64,000 bases of DNA from Brucella pseudogrignonensis. Its GTDB lineage: Bacteria; Pseudomonadota; Alphaproteobacteria; Rhizobiales; Rhizobiaceae. The notes beneath the pieces are model-generated. The model saw only the letters and a list, made by a program, of their open reading frames with translations, made no database searches and had not been told where the DNA came from. Positions 36,421 through 45,510 of the stretch are shown here, piece after piece. Where the stretch lies: the NCBI RefSeq assembly GCF_002252525.1, contig NZ_NNRM01000048.1, positions 1 to 64,000 of the forward strand, read 5' to 3'. Within the stretch, counting starts at the first letter, position 1. The number at the start of each line of letters is the position of its first letter. The position numbers and the translations under genes were made by a program.

Positions 36421-37338
36421 ATGGATCTGAATTTTAGTATCGGCGGATGGGCGGATGTAGTGGTGAACTACATTCTTGATCACTTTACGCCTGCGCTCGA
36501 TATGATCGCAGCCACAATCGGTTTTGTGACCGATGGCATTCAAAATGCTCTTCTTGCAATTCCGCCTTTCGGTGGCATTGCTATTCTCACGCTGCTTGCG
36601 CTTTGGCGTGTGGGTTGGAAATTCGCAGTTTTCACAGTTTTTGCACTTGCTCTTATTATCCATATGGGATTGTGGAGCGGCACGATGGAGAGCCTGTCAC
36701 TTGTGCTTGCCTCCACGATTATCGCAGTGGTGATTGGCATACCACTCGGTATCGCTATGGCGCGCAGCGATGCTGTCGCATCGGTGGTTCGTCCGGTGCT
36801 TGACTTGATGCAGACGATGCCTGCCTTCGTTTATCTCATTCCGGCAGCAATGTTTTTTGGCCTTGGCGCAGTGCCAGGCACGATTGCTACTGTCATCTTC
36901 GCCATGCCGCCTGTGGTGCGTCTCACCAATCTCGGCATCCGTCAGGTTCATGCTGAATTTGTTGAAGCGGGCCTCGCTTTTGGCTGCACCTCGCGCCAGC
37001 TGCTGTTCAAGGTACAGCTTCCGAACGCCATGCCTTCCATAATGGCGGGTATGAACCAGACGATCATGCTTTCGCTTTCGATGGTCGTTATTGCGTCGAT
37101 GATTGGAGCGGGCGGCCTCGGCAACACGGTGTTGACCGGTATTCAGCGTCTTGATGTCGGTAAGGGATTTGAAGGCGGTCTCGCGGTGGTCATTCTGGCC
37201 GTTATCCTCGACCGTATCACACAGAGCTTTGGCAAAAGAAATTCCGGGGGCTTGTTGGGCTTCTTCAAAAGGCTGTCCTTTATGAAAAAGACAGCAGATG
37301 AGCCATCCTCATCTGCGTTCCGCAAGCAGGAAGCATAA
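36421..37338 (+). CDS. Glycine betaine/proline-type ABC transporter permease (ProW/OpuAB)
   Basis: A 305-residue permease with about six to seven helices. The conserved coupling loop is EAGLAFGCTSRQLLFKVQLPNAMPSIMAGMNQ (described by its first residues EAGLAFG near 181), and MVVIASMIGAGGLG follows, both typical of ProW. The acidic N-terminal segment is short compared with E. coli ProW. It stands between the ATPase and binding-protein genes, 107 bases after proV. Confidence 0.9.
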   Translation: MDLNFSIGGWADVVVNYILDHFTPALDMIAATIGFVTDGIQNALLAIPPFGGIAILTLLALWRVGWKFAVFTVFALALIIHMGLWSGTMESLSLVLASTIIAVVIGIPLGIAMARSDAVASVVRPVLDLMQTMPAFVYLIPAAMFFGLGAVPGTIATVIFAMPPVVRLTNLGIRQVHAEFVEAGLAFGCTSRQLLFKVQLPNAMPSIMAGMNQTIMLSLSMVVIASMIGAGGLGNTVLTGIQRLDVGKGFEGGLAVVILAVILDRITQSFGKRNSGGLLGFFKRLSFMKKTADEPSSSAFRKQEA

Positions 37339-37380
37339 ATAATAATAACGGGAACGACAGTTAATCACAAAGGAGAAGCC

Positions 37381-38247
37381 ATGTTAGGAAAGCTAACAAA
37401 ATTCGGTCTTGCAGCAGTGGTAGCAGGTAGCTTGTCTGCCGGAGCAGCCTTCGCGCAAGACGGCAAAACGGTGAAAATCGGCTGGGCTCCCTGGTCTGAC
37501 GCAGAATTCGTCACCAAGCTCGCAGCCAAGCTGATCGAAGACAAGCTTGGTCAGAAGGTTGAGCTGGTTCAGACCGACGTAGCGCCGCTTTATCAGGGCG
37601 TAAGCCGTGGCGATATCGATGCTATGATGATGGCCTGGTTGCCGGAAACCCATGCTGATTATTACAAGCGTGTGGAAGACAAGGTCGAAAATCTCGGCCC
37701 GCTTTACGAAGGTGCAAAGCTTGGCTGGATTGTTCCAGACTATATCCCGGAAAGCGAAATCAGTTCGATTGAAGATCTGAAGAAGCCAGAAGTTCGTGAG
37801 AAGCTAAAAGGTGAAATTCAGGGCATCGATCCGGGTGCAGGTCTGACCCGTCTTTCGGACGAAGCAATCAAGAAATACGGCCTTGATTACAAGCTCAATA
37901 TTTCCAGTGAAGCTGCAATGTTGACGACAGTTGATCGCGCTATGCGCTCGGACGGCTGGTTCGTTGCCACCTCTTGGAGCCCGCATTGGATGTTCGGCAA
38001 GTATAAGCTGCGCTACATTGCCGACCCTGAAGGTGCGCTTGGCGGTGCAGAACATATCGATGCTCTGGCTCGTAAGGGCTTCAAGGAAGAAAATCCAAAG
38101 GTTGCGTCTCTCCTTGAGAAGATGAGCATTCCAATCAATGAGCTGGAAGCTGCAATGTTCGATGCGCAGGAAACTTCTTACGAGAAGGCTGTCGACAAGT
38201 ACATTGCCGATAATCCGGATCGGGTTAAAGAATGGCTTTCTGAATAA
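37381..38247 (+). CDS. Glycine betaine/choline-type ABC transporter substrate-binding protein (ProX/OpuAC)
   Basis: A 288-residue periplasmic protein: signal peptide ending AAFA (about residue 22), then VKIGWAPWSDAEFVTKLAA. The WAPWSD tryptophans, MMAWLPETHADYY and SWSPHWMF supply the aromatic box that holds a quaternary ammonium group. Glycine betaine, proline betaine or choline are the likely ligands. The start has AAGGAG eight bases before it. A strong terminator follows. Confidence 0.9.
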   Translation: MLGKLTKFGLAAVVAGSLSAGAAFAQDGKTVKIGWAPWSDAEFVTKLAAKLIEDKLGQKVELVQTDVAPLYQGVSRGDIDAMMMAWLPETHADYYKRVEDKVENLGPLYEGAKLGWIVPDYIPESEISSIEDLKKPEVREKLKGEIQGIDPGAGLTRLSDEAIKKYGLDYKLNISSEAAMLTTVDRAMRSDGWFVATSWSPHWMFGKYKLRYIADPEGALGGAEHIDALARKGFKEENPKVASLLEKMSIPINELEAAMFDAQETSYEKAVDKYIADNPDRVKEWLSE

Positions 38248-38269
38248 GCTCTTTCTAACTTCTAGTTTT

Positions 38270-38316
38270 GATGCGCGTCCCGGAAATCGTTTCACATTTT
38301 TTGGGACGCGCTCTAA
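38270..38316. repeat. Dispersed palindromic repeat, family A copy 2
   Basis: GATGCGCGTCCC at one end matches GGGACGCGCTC at the other, with AAATCG and TTTTTT between. It is the family A element in inverted orientation relative to the copy at 63182. Confidence 0.5.
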
Positions 38317-38320
38317 GACG

Positions 38321-38355
38321 CAGAAAAGCCCCGGCCTTTGCCGGGGCTTTTCTGT
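38321..38355 (+). terminator. Intrinsic terminator of the betaine transporter operon
   Basis: The stem AGAAAAGCCCCGGC with GCCGGGGCTTTTCT around CTTT is followed by a T-rich tract. The stem is perfect and long. Confidence 0.88.
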
Positions 38356-38397
38356 TTCTTTTCCATAAGATAGGTCTAAATTTGCCTTAAAATTGAA

Positions 38398-38470
38398 AAG
38401 GAGCAGGCTCCTCCCCAAGAACCTGCTCCTTAATGCATCGCCCCCCGCCAAAGGGATGGTCGATGCTTGT
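38398..38470 (+). ncRNA. Possible small RNA with an anti-Shine-Dalgarno loop
   Basis: A perfect ten-pair stem (AAGGAGCAGG 38398-38407 with CCTGCTCCTT 38422-38431) displays CTCCTCCCC in its loop. A second hairpin follows (GCATCG 38435-38440 with CGATGC 38461-38466) and then TTGTTCT. This resembles anti-SD small RNAs of Rhizobiales, but the T tract is weak and no good promoter is seen. On the minus strand the first hairpin has a TTTTCAATTTT tail and could instead terminate the RutR-like transcript. Confidence 0.35.
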
Positions 38471-38482
38471 TCTAAAAACTTG

Positions 38483-38526
38483 GAGCGACTTGTGCGCGCT
38501 CAAGAGGGCACATGGCGCTCTAATAG
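38483..38526. repeat. Dispersed palindromic repeat, family C copy 1
   Basis: GAGCGACTTGTGCGC, a short centre with AAGAGGG, then CACATGGCGCTCTAATAG. Related copies are at 47329-47372 and 56447-56493. It lies directly after the candidate small RNA. Confidence 0.55.
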
Positions 38527-38678
38527 TATTTCGATTAGGATGAACTTATAGAGTTCCCAAAAACTTACAGCAACTTTAACGCACGTTACTTTAGGGATGC
38601 AACTGGAATCTGTCATCCGATATGTCATTTTTGACATTTTTAGTCTTAAATCGAAAAGCTGGTAGTTTTAACGGGGTC

Positions 38679-39332
38679 TCAGTCCAGCCCGCAGGCACGC
38701 AAAAACAGCGTCGAGACTTCTTTTTCGATGCGATCAAGGTCCAGTGGCTCGTCTTTGCTGAGCGACATCATGCTGCGAACCTGTGCTTCAAAATCCGCAT
38801 AGTGCTGAGTAACTGCCCAGATATGCATCTGAAACAGCAGAGGGTCCAAAGGCTTGATACGACCGTCATCGACCCATGACTGAATGAGCTTCACCGCATT
38901 GTGCGTTGCCGAGACGTGCTTCTTCCAGTGACGGCTCAGATAGGGCGCGCCATTGGCAATCTCGGTGGTAAAAAGACGAGAGGCCTTGGGGTTTTTCTGG
39001 CTATATTCGAGCTTGGCACGGATATATTGCCTGATCACCTTGGCCGGGTCTTCCTCGGTGCTGGCACCAAGGAAAATATCCTCCCACTCGTCGAGGATGA
39101 AGATGATAATATCCTCGTAGAGCTCTTCCTTGCTGGAAATATAGTAATGAAGTTGCGGCTTGGTGAGACCAGCACGCTGGGCGATGCCTTGCGTTGAAGC
39201 GCCCACAAGTCCTTTTTCCGCAAACTCATCAATGGCGGCTGTGCGAATAGCGCTCTGAATGCGACGCCTGCGGTCGAGAACCTTGTCCCGCCCTGTCAGA
39301 TCGTCATCGTCATTCTGTTGGTTTGTCGTCAT
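38679..39332 (-). CDS. TetR family regulator, RutR-like
   Basis: A 217-residue regulator. An N-terminal TetR helix-turn-helix (about 25-75, including GASTQGIAQRAGLTKPQLHYY) is followed by a ligand domain of the RutR type. IRAKLEYSQKNPKASRLF and WAVTQHYADFEAQV closely follow my recollection of E. coli RutR, which responds to uracil and thymine. A sequence matching the RutR box lies at 45511-45526, upstream of the operon whose last genes precede this one. It is 60 bases downstream of the NMT1-type binding-protein gene on the same strand. Confidence 0.88.
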   Translation of the reverse strand: MTTNQQNDDDDLTGRDKVLDRRRRIQSAIRTAAIDEFAEKGLVGASTQGIAQRAGLTKPQLHYYISSKEELYEDIIIFILDEWEDIFLGASTEEDPAKVIRQYIRAKLEYSQKNPKASRLFTTEIANGAPYLSRHWKKHVSATHNAVKLIQSWVDDGRIKPLDPLLFQMHIWAVTQHYADFEAQVRSMMSLSKDEPLDLDRIEKEVSTLFLRACGLD

Positions 39333-39392
39333 GCGCTCCAGCCAGCGTTGGCACGGAAGCCGCAGAGCGGCTTCCAGATTTTTAAAAGGCGC

Positions 39393-40403
39393 TTATTGGC
39401 CCAGTTGCTTCTTGATGTCGAGACCTGCGCCTTTGTTTACGAAGGCGTCGGTGGCAACCTTGGTCATATCCAGCTCATCACCGCTCACGATACCGGACTT
39501 ACGAGCCAGTTCGTAGAATTCCTTGACGCGGTTCATATCGATGGCGCCGATACCCTTTTCCAGCGTGTCGCCACTGTCGATGAGCTTGAGGTCCTTAAGA
39601 CGTGCAAGCTCTGCATCGAGCGTTTCCTTGCTCATATCAGCATTATCTTTGAGGATCAGCTCATAGGCCTTGCTGTTGTCGCCATAGAGGAAATTGGTCC
39701 AGCCTTCGATGGAAGCGGTTACAAAACGCTGTACGAGATCAGGGTTCTTTTCGATCAGATCCTGACGCGTTTCGATGGTGTTTGCATAGGTGCTATAACC
39801 CTGATCTGCGAGCAGGAAGGTTGTGACTTTCGCGCCTTCTTTCTCAGCATAAATCGGTTCTGCTGTGGCATAGGCCTGCTGCACGGTCTTCTTGTCGCCG
39901 AGGAACTGCGCAAGGCTATAGCCATAAGGGCGGAGCTGTTCGTCCTTGAAGCCAAAATCTTTCACCAGCCATGGCCAGAACGAGAACTGACCATCCTTGG
40001 AAATCAGGATTGTCTGTGCATTGACGAGGTCTTTGAAGTCCTTGTATTCGCCTTCATGTGCCATCAATGCCTGCGGGTCTTTCTGATAGAAAGCCGCGAC
40101 AACCGTTGTTGGCACGCCATTGGCAACATTGTTGAACGACAAAAGCAGATTGCCGGTCAGCAGAAAGTCGAGACGACCAGCGGCCAGCATTGGGCGATTG
40201 TTGACCTGAGGTCCACCCATTTCGATCTTCACATCGAGGCCGTATTTCTCATAGGTGCCATCGGCAACAGCCTGATAGAAGCCGCCGTGACCGGCCTGTG
40301 CCAGCCAGTTGGTGCCGAGCGTCACCTTGTCGAGTGCATAGGCCATCTGTGCGGATAGGCCGAGCGAGAAAGCGGCGACTGCCGCAAAGAGTGCTTTTTT
40401 CAT
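39393..40403 (-). CDS. NMT1/THI5-like ABC transporter substrate-binding protein
   Basis: A 336-residue periplasmic protein of the NMT1/THI5-like (SsuA/ThiY) fold: signal peptide MKKALFAAVAAFSLGLSAQ ending AYA, then LDKVTLGTNWLAQAGHGGFYQAV. TNWLAQAGHGGFY is like the pyrimidine-binding ThiY and nitrate/taurine groups. A strong AAGGGGAA site precedes it. It works with the permease and ATPase at 42985 and 43830. Together with the RutR-like regulator and the cytosine-deaminase-like enzyme, a pyrimidine-like or other N-heterocyclic ligand is likely. Confidence 0.85.
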   Translation of the reverse strand: MKKALFAAVAAFSLGLSAQMAYALDKVTLGTNWLAQAGHGGFYQAVADGTYEKYGLDVKIEMGGPQVNNRPMLAAGRLDFLLTGNLLLSFNNVANGVPTTVVAAFYQKDPQALMAHEGEYKDFKDLVNAQTILISKDGQFSFWPWLVKDFGFKDEQLRPYGYSLAQFLGDKKTVQQAYATAEPIYAEKEGAKVTTFLLADQGYSTYANTIETRQDLIEKNPDLVQRFVTASIEGWTNFLYGDNSKAYELILKDNADMSKETLDAELARLKDLKLIDSGDTLEKGIGAIDMNRVKEFYELARKSGIVSGDELDMTKVATDAFVNKGAGLDIKKQLGQ

Positions 40404-40418
40404 TTTGGTTCCCCTTGA

Positions 40419-41798
40419 TTAGTCTTTTGCTACCATGTCAGCTGTCCAGCCGCGGGTTTTGCCCGGATTAAGCAGACCATAAGGATCGGCCTGCTTCTTG
40501 AATTCGATCTGCATGCTGTCGATTTCCTTCATGCCGCCGTCTTCGATTGTATAGGCATGGGGATCGTAGATGTCGCAGCCGTCAACCTGTTCCAGCTCTT
40601 CGATCAGGCGATACATCTCATCACGGCCTTCAAAGCGTACAAGCGGCAAGGCAAAAATCTGAACTTCGCCTTCCAGACGCGCCATTTCGTGATGCATATA
40701 TTGCGTTTCACCGTAGCGTTCGATCTGGCGTGTCACCACATCGATGTCGAACGGACGCGGATAGGCAACCTGCAAATAGGTCCAGCCCGGCTCTGCCTTC
40801 AGCGCCTGAAGGGTGGTGTGGTTCCAGCCGCATTCGTATGCAGGCTGAAGACCGGCTCTGTGCAGCTCATCCAACGTCATCGAGAAGGAAACATTGCCGC
40901 CGAACTCTGTGGCCAATTGCTCGAAACGAGCCAGTTCTTCCGGTGCAATCATCGCAAAGACCGCATCCTTGTCGGATGGGAACAATTCGCCAAACTTGGT
41001 GTAAAAACGTGCAAAGCGGCGATCTACCGTCGTCAGCAGATAGCAATCGAGGTTTTCTTCGAGTGCTTTGAGACAGAATTTTAGTGTTGCCTCGTAGCTG
41101 TCGAAAAGCGCCGCAGTATGCACCCATTCGGTTGCTTTGGTGAGGCCGATTTCGAGCTCTAGAATAATACCATTGGTGCCATAGGCATGCTGCACCTTAT
41201 GGATGTCGCGGCCTGTCAACTCGATGATTTTCGGTTCTGGCTCAACGGTCAGAACCTTGACCGAATAGACATTGCCATCGTCACGCAACATGCCGTGGCG
41301 CAGCGAACCGATGCCACCCGAACCGCCTGAGAAAAAGCCGCCAATCGTGGCGATGCGGCGGGTCGACGGATACATCAACAGTTCCTGGCCTGTTTCGCGC
41401 ACAGCATCGTCGAGGCGCGAAATACGTGCGCCACCTTCAACGCGAACCTTGCCCGGTTCGATTGCGATGATGCGGTCGATCTTTGTCATATCGAGAATGA
41501 CACCGCCTTCAAGCGGAACGCACTGACCATAATTGCCGGTGCCGCCACCGCGAACGGTGATCGGAATGCGAAGCTTTGCTGCAGCTGCTGCCACGCGGCG
41601 TACTTCATCCTGATCTTTTGGGATAACGACGAGATCGCCCAAATAATGGCCAATGTCTTCCGTCAGGATCGGGCTATACCAGAAATAATCGCGGGACCGC
41701 AGTTCGACCTGCTTGGGGTCGTCATAAATGCGGATACCTTCGATTTCGGCGCGAAACGCGGCCCAGTCATAGATGCGCTGTGGTGCGGCAGAATTCAT
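40419..41798 (-). CDS. FAD-linked oxidoreductase (vanillyl-alcohol oxidase / D-lactate dehydrogenase type)
   Basis: A 459-residue flavoprotein of the PCMH type. The FAD-binding region includes VRGGGTGNYGQCVPLEGGV (about 103-121) and IGGFFSGGSGGIGSLRHG, where the diphosphate is held; the C-terminal half is the substrate cap. It has no signal peptide and no iron-sulfur motif, so it probably passes electrons to oxygen or a membrane quinone. It lies 12 bases after the amidohydrolase. The substrate is unknown; its place suggests oxidation of a product of the imported heterocycle. Confidence 0.85.
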   Translation of the reverse strand: MNSAAPQRIYDWAAFRAEIEGIRIYDDPKQVELRSRDYFWYSPILTEDIGHYLGDLVVIPKDQDEVRRVAAAAAKLRIPITVRGGGTGNYGQCVPLEGGVILDMTKIDRIIAIEPGKVRVEGGARISRLDDAVRETGQELLMYPSTRRIATIGGFFSGGSGGIGSLRHGMLRDDGNVYSVKVLTVEPEPKIIELTGRDIHKVQHAYGTNGIILELEIGLTKATEWVHTAALFDSYEATLKFCLKALEENLDCYLLTTVDRRFARFYTKFGELFPSDKDAVFAMIAPEELARFEQLATEFGGNVSFSMTLDELHRAGLQPAYECGWNHTTLQALKAEPGWTYLQVAYPRPFDIDVVTRQIERYGETQYMHHEMARLEGEVQIFALPLVRFEGRDEMYRLIEELEQVDGCDIYDPHAYTIEDGGMKEIDSMQIEFKKQADPYGLLNPGKTRGWTADMVAKD

Positions 41799-41810
41799 GG
41801 GGTTCTCCGA

Positions 41811-43013
41811 TTAAATTTTTGTACCATCGCGCCAGATGACGCGACGCGCTTGCGGACGGCTGATGAGGTCATTGATGTCTGTGGCGTCATGCCAGATAAA
41901 ATTCGCAGTCCTGCCTTCGTTCAGCGCCTGTACGCGGTCGCTTCCGATGAAACGCGCGGGCAGGGTGGTGATGCTGTCGAGCCATTCATCCGGCTCAAGG
42001 TGGCAGACCGGGGCTGCGAGGCGCAGAACCGAAAGCGGATCGTAATCGCCATAAGGATAGAAGGCGTCGCGCACATTGTCGGAGCCAAGCATGGCGTCCA
42101 TGCCCGCACGACGTGCTTCTTTAAGCGGTGCCACACCGCGAAGACGCGGCGATTTTCCGCCAATCCTGTCTTGCAGATAAAGATTGGATGTTGGCAGCGA
42201 TACAAGCGCCGTTCCCGCATCCGCAGCGGCATCAAGAATGCGGCTTAGTTCCTCGGGTGAACGCAGCGAAAGTGAACAGGCATGACCGCAAAGAACGCGG
42301 CCTCCCATATTGTGACGCTTGGTTGCAGCAACAATCAGCGAGAAGCCATCAGCTTCCAATTCAAGCCCTTCATCGACGTGAAAGTCCAGCTTGAGATCAT
42401 GCTTCACCGCAAGACGAAACATCTCTTCGATTTTGGCTTCAAGATCAGCATTGCGATAGAAGAAAGCGCCAAGGACGCCGCCGTCTTTTGCCACGCGCTG
42501 GGCAATTGCAGCACCGCTATCAAGCACGATATCGCCATGGATAAGCGCTGATAGCTCAAGGTCGATGCGGTCTTTCCATTCCTGACGCAGCTCGTTCAGC
42601 ACCGGCCAGGCTGTTGGTACAGCAGGTGTGGTCCAATCGACATGAGTTCGCATGGCACCAACGCCCTGCGCATAGGCTGTTTCCAGACCGCGTGTGGCGC
42701 GTGCGCGGATATCGTCGGCGTTCCAGCTCTCACGGTCGATATTCATCAGATCAATCGCATCAAACAGGCAATCAACTTTGGCGCTGCCACGCTCGGCTAT
42801 GCGACCGATGGTGAATGTCTTGTCGAGATGCACATGCACATCAGCGAGAAGCGGTGTGATAAAGCCGCCGCCTGTTGCTTGCGAAGGCGTCAGCAAGGCA
42901 ATGCGTCCGCCATCGATGCCGATATCATAGTGCCCGCTGCGACCCGCAACCGCGACGCCTTTGAGTAAATCAGCCTTGCCAATCTTATCTTTCACGACGG
43001 ATCTCGCTTTCAT
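41811..43013 (-). CDS. Cytosine deaminase-like amidohydrolase
   Basis: A 400-residue amidohydrolase-superfamily enzyme. Metal ligands are visible in DVHVHLDK (His60, His62), FHVDEGLE, LCGHACS and GSDNVRDAF, as in cytosine deaminase and related N-heterocycle deaminases or amidohydrolases. ATG 43013 (MKARSVV) lies inside the end of the permease gene, overlapping it by 29 bases; a start 18 bases further up is less likely. It probably deaminates or opens the imported compound in the cytosol. Confidence 0.85.
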   Translation of the reverse strand: MKARSVVKDKIGKADLLKGVAVAGRSGHYDIGIDGGRIALLTPSQATGGGFITPLLADVHVHLDKTFTIGRIAERGSAKVDCLFDAIDLMNIDRESWNADDIRARATRGLETAYAQGVGAMRTHVDWTTPAVPTAWPVLNELRQEWKDRIDLELSALIHGDIVLDSGAAIAQRVAKDGGVLGAFFYRNADLEAKIEEMFRLAVKHDLKLDFHVDEGLELEADGFSLIVAATKRHNMGGRVLCGHACSLSLRSPEELSRILDAAADAGTALVSLPTSNLYLQDRIGGKSPRLRGVAPLKEARRAGMDAMLGSDNVRDAFYPYGDYDPLSVLRLAAPVCHLEPDEWLDSITTLPARFIGSDRVQALNEGRTANFIWHDATDINDLISRPQARRVIWRDGTKI

Positions 43014-43818
43014 GCCAGCGTCCCAGCACAAGGCGCGACAGCCAGCTTGTGATCAGGAAAATCACAATGCCAAGCAGCGAAACGAGGAAAAGTGCAGCAA
43101 ACATGCGCGGGATTTCATTGCGGAAGCTCGATTCCAGAATACGCGAGGCCAGGCCAGTGCTTTGGCCGGCGCTGCCGGCAACGAATTCTGCCACCACAGC
43201 ACCGATCAGCGAGAGCCCGCCAGCGATCTTGAGCGCAGCCATGAAGTAAGGCAGGGCGCTTGGAGCAAGCAGATAGCGCAGACGCTGCCATGGCGAGGCA
43301 CGATAGAGCTTGAACAGATCGCGCAGATTATGATCGGCGCTACGCAGGCCGATAACCGTGTTTGACAGGATCGGGAAGAAGGCCACGATCCATGCGCAGA
43401 TCAGCAGGGCTGAAAACGTATCGCGCACATAGATCAGGATCAGCGGTGCAATGGCAATGACCGGCGTTACCTGAAGAATGACGGCAAATGGAAAGAAAGC
43501 CATTTCAATCGGTCGCGACAGCGCGAAGATCATGCCAAGCAGTACGCCGCCGACAATTGCGCAGAGCAGAGAAATCAGTGTGAGCTTGACCGTGAACCAC
43601 ATCGACGTCATCAGCGATGGCCCGTCTTTAATCAGCGTTTTGCCGATGAGCGACGGAGCTGGGATCAGATAATGCGGCACATTATAATAGCGCACCAGAC
43701 CTTCCCAAATGCCAAGTGCGATGATGATCGCAAGCGTTGGCATGATGATCCGCAAGTTGCGGTCTCTGCGGGCGAGGCGATGTTGTTCGGAATTCAGAAC
43801 AGGCGTTTGGTTTTGCAT
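42985..43818 (-). CDS. NitT/TauT-type ABC transporter permease
   Basis: A 277-residue permease starting at MQNQTP, with AGGGA before it. It has about six helices and the EAA loop LFKLYRASPWQRLRYLLAPSALPYF, as in SsuC, TauC and ThiX. It stands between the ATPase gene (11 bases upstream) and the amidohydrolase, whose start it overlaps. It forms the membrane channel for the NMT1-type binding protein at 39393. Confidence 0.9.
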   Translation of the reverse strand: MQNQTPVLNSEQHRLARRDRNLRIIMPTLAIIIALGIWEGLVRYYNVPHYLIPAPSLIGKTLIKDGPSLMTSMWFTVKLTLISLLCAIVGGVLLGMIFALSRPIEMAFFPFAVILQVTPVIAIAPLILIYVRDTFSALLICAWIVAFFPILSNTVIGLRSADHNLRDLFKLYRASPWQRLRYLLAPSALPYFMAALKIAGGLSLIGAVVAEFVAGSAGQSTGLASRILESSFRNEIPRMFAALFLVSLLGIVIFLITSWLSRLVLGRWHESEIRRER

Positions 43819-43829
43819 GATCCCTGTCC

Positions 43830-44639
43830 TTAGTGGTCGATGTCTTGCGACGAAAGCGTTGCGGTGAGTGCATCGGAAACCGTCGCGCAATCCTTTGCGT
43901 AAGCTTCCGTGGTGCGGAAGCTTTCAGCGCGTGGATAGCTGCCTTCAATAGCGATATCGGCAACGACCCGTCCGGGACGTGCGGCCATAACGATGACGCG
44001 GTTTGAGAGATAGACCGACTCATAAACGCTGTGCGTGACGAAGACCACGGTGAGGCCGTGTTCCTGCCAGAGCCGCAACACATCATTGTTGAGCTTGAAG
44101 CGCGTCATTTCATCGAGCGCTGCAAAAGGCTCATCCATCAAAAGAAGGCGCGGACGCGTGACCAGTGCGCGGGCAATCGAAACGCGCATTTTCATGCCGC
44201 CCGAAAGTTCGCGTGGATAGGCGTTGGCAAAGCGAGACAGGCCAACCTGCGTCAGCACTTCTTCCACGCGTGGCGTGGCTTCCTTGCGCGACATGCCGGA
44301 AAGACGGAGCGGCAAATAGACATTGTCGAAAACGCTGGCCCACGGCATCAGGGTAGGTTCCTGAAACACAAAGCCGATGTCCTGCGCACCAATGGGGCCT
44401 TTGCCCGGTGCATGGCCATTGACGTGGATGTCGCCTGCCGAAATGGATTCAAGGCCTGCAATCATGCGAAGTGCTGTACTCTTGCCGCAGCCTGATGGGC
44501 CGAGGAAGCTTACGAACTGACCTTGTTCGATCTTGAGCGACATATCGCTGACCGCAATGACGCCTGTTCCATATTGCTTATAGACGCCGTTGATATCGAT
44601 CAGGGAAGATGGGGTTTGCGAGTTGGGGGCCACGCTCAT
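43830..44639 (-). CDS. NitT/TauT-type ABC transporter ATP-binding protein
   Basis: A 269-residue ATPase with Walker A GPSGCGKST at 47-55, signature LSGGMKMRVSIARAL, Walker B LLLMDEPFAALD and H-loop FVTHSV. It belongs to the SsuB/TauB group and powers the following permease. It is five bases from the creatininase-like gene. All motifs are intact and the length is typical. Confidence 0.9.
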   Translation of the reverse strand: MSVAPNSQTPSSLIDINGVYKQYGTGVIAVSDMSLKIEQGQFVSFLGPSGCGKSTALRMIAGLESISAGDIHVNGHAPGKGPIGAQDIGFVFQEPTLMPWASVFDNVYLPLRLSGMSRKEATPRVEEVLTQVGLSRFANAYPRELSGGMKMRVSIARALVTRPRLLLMDEPFAALDEMTRFKLNNDVLRLWQEHGLTVVFVTHSVYESVYLSNRVIVMAARPGRVVADIAIEGSYPRAESFRTTEAYAKDCATVSDALTATLSSQDIDH

Positions 44640-44644
44640 CGTCC

Positions 44645-45445
44645 TTACCAGGCAGGTTGGTTATCGAGCCACGAGAGCGGCGCTCGTTCGATCTCAGCCA
44701 GCACCTCGACCAGCCGCTCGGCAGCAAAGTCGATGGTCTTGCGGCCTTTTTCAGCGGTGGCAATCGATGCGTCGCCAGCAGCGCCATGAGCGTTGATGTC
44801 CTGCACCTGCCATGCTGGCTTTGCACCACCGCTCAGCGAAAGATGCTTGTAATCAGAAGCCAAGGTTTCGGTCAGTGTGCGGAAATTTTGCGCTTTCGAC
44901 ATATCCACCAGGTCCGGGTGGAATTCGAGCATGACAGAGGTTTCCATGTCGCCGGCATGAATGCCGTGCTTGAGATCGTGCTCGCTATAAACGCCTTCAG
45001 GCATTCCGAGGCCAAACCAATTGACGCTGAACACCATCATATTGTGTTTGATACGCAATTCGCGCGCCACAATGTCCATGACTGTGATCTGGCCGCCATG
45101 GCTGTTCAGCAGCGCCATTTTGCGAACGCCGCTTGCGGCAACGCAGGCGCCAATTTCACACCACATGCGAATGAGCGTTTCTGCCGAGAATGTCAGTGTG
45201 CCGGGATAAAGGCTGTGCTCATTGCTTTTGCCGATAGCTTGCGTGGGCAGAAACAGCGCTTTGCTTTCATCGGGAAGGCGGGCGATGGTTTCTTTCACCA
45301 TGCCGTCCACAATCGCTGCATCCACTGCCAGAGGTAGATGTGGTCCGTGCTGTTCTGTCGCGCCAACGGGCAGAACTGCCACGATTTTATCGCGCTCCAG
45401 GCGGGAGAATGCCTCGCTCGTATATTCTGACCAATATCGTTTCAA
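44645..45445 (-). CDS. Creatininase family amidohydrolase
   Basis: A 266-residue protein when started at the TTG read from 45445, with AGGAG seven bases before it. The longer frame to 45526 would start inside the RutR-type operator, so it is rejected. GATEQHGPHLPLAVDA holds the metal ligands Glu31, His33 (or His36) and Asp42, and LNSHGGQ and HAGDMETSVML are further creatininase landmarks. Family members open cyclic amides (creatinine, riboflavin intermediates, mycofactocin peptide). It is the first gene of the operon and probably hydrolyses a ring amide of the imported compound. Confidence 0.85.
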   Translation of the reverse strand: MKRYWSEYTSEAFSRLERDKIVAVLPVGATEQHGPHLPLAVDAAIVDGMVKETIARLPDESKALFLPTQAIGKSNEHSLYPGTLTFSAETLIRMWCEIGACVAASGVRKMALLNSHGGQITVMDIVARELRIKHNMMVFSVNWFGLGMPEGVYSEHDLKHGIHAGDMETSVMLEFHPDLVDMSKAQNFRTLTETLASDYKHLSLSGGAKPAWQVQDINAHGAAGDASIATAEKGRKTIDFAAERLVEVLAEIERAPLSWLDNQPAW

Positions 45446-45510
45446 GTGGAGGCTCCTGGCTGGCTGCTGGGGGTAGGCTGCGTGCTGAAGCAAAGAACTT
45501 ACTAAACAAT

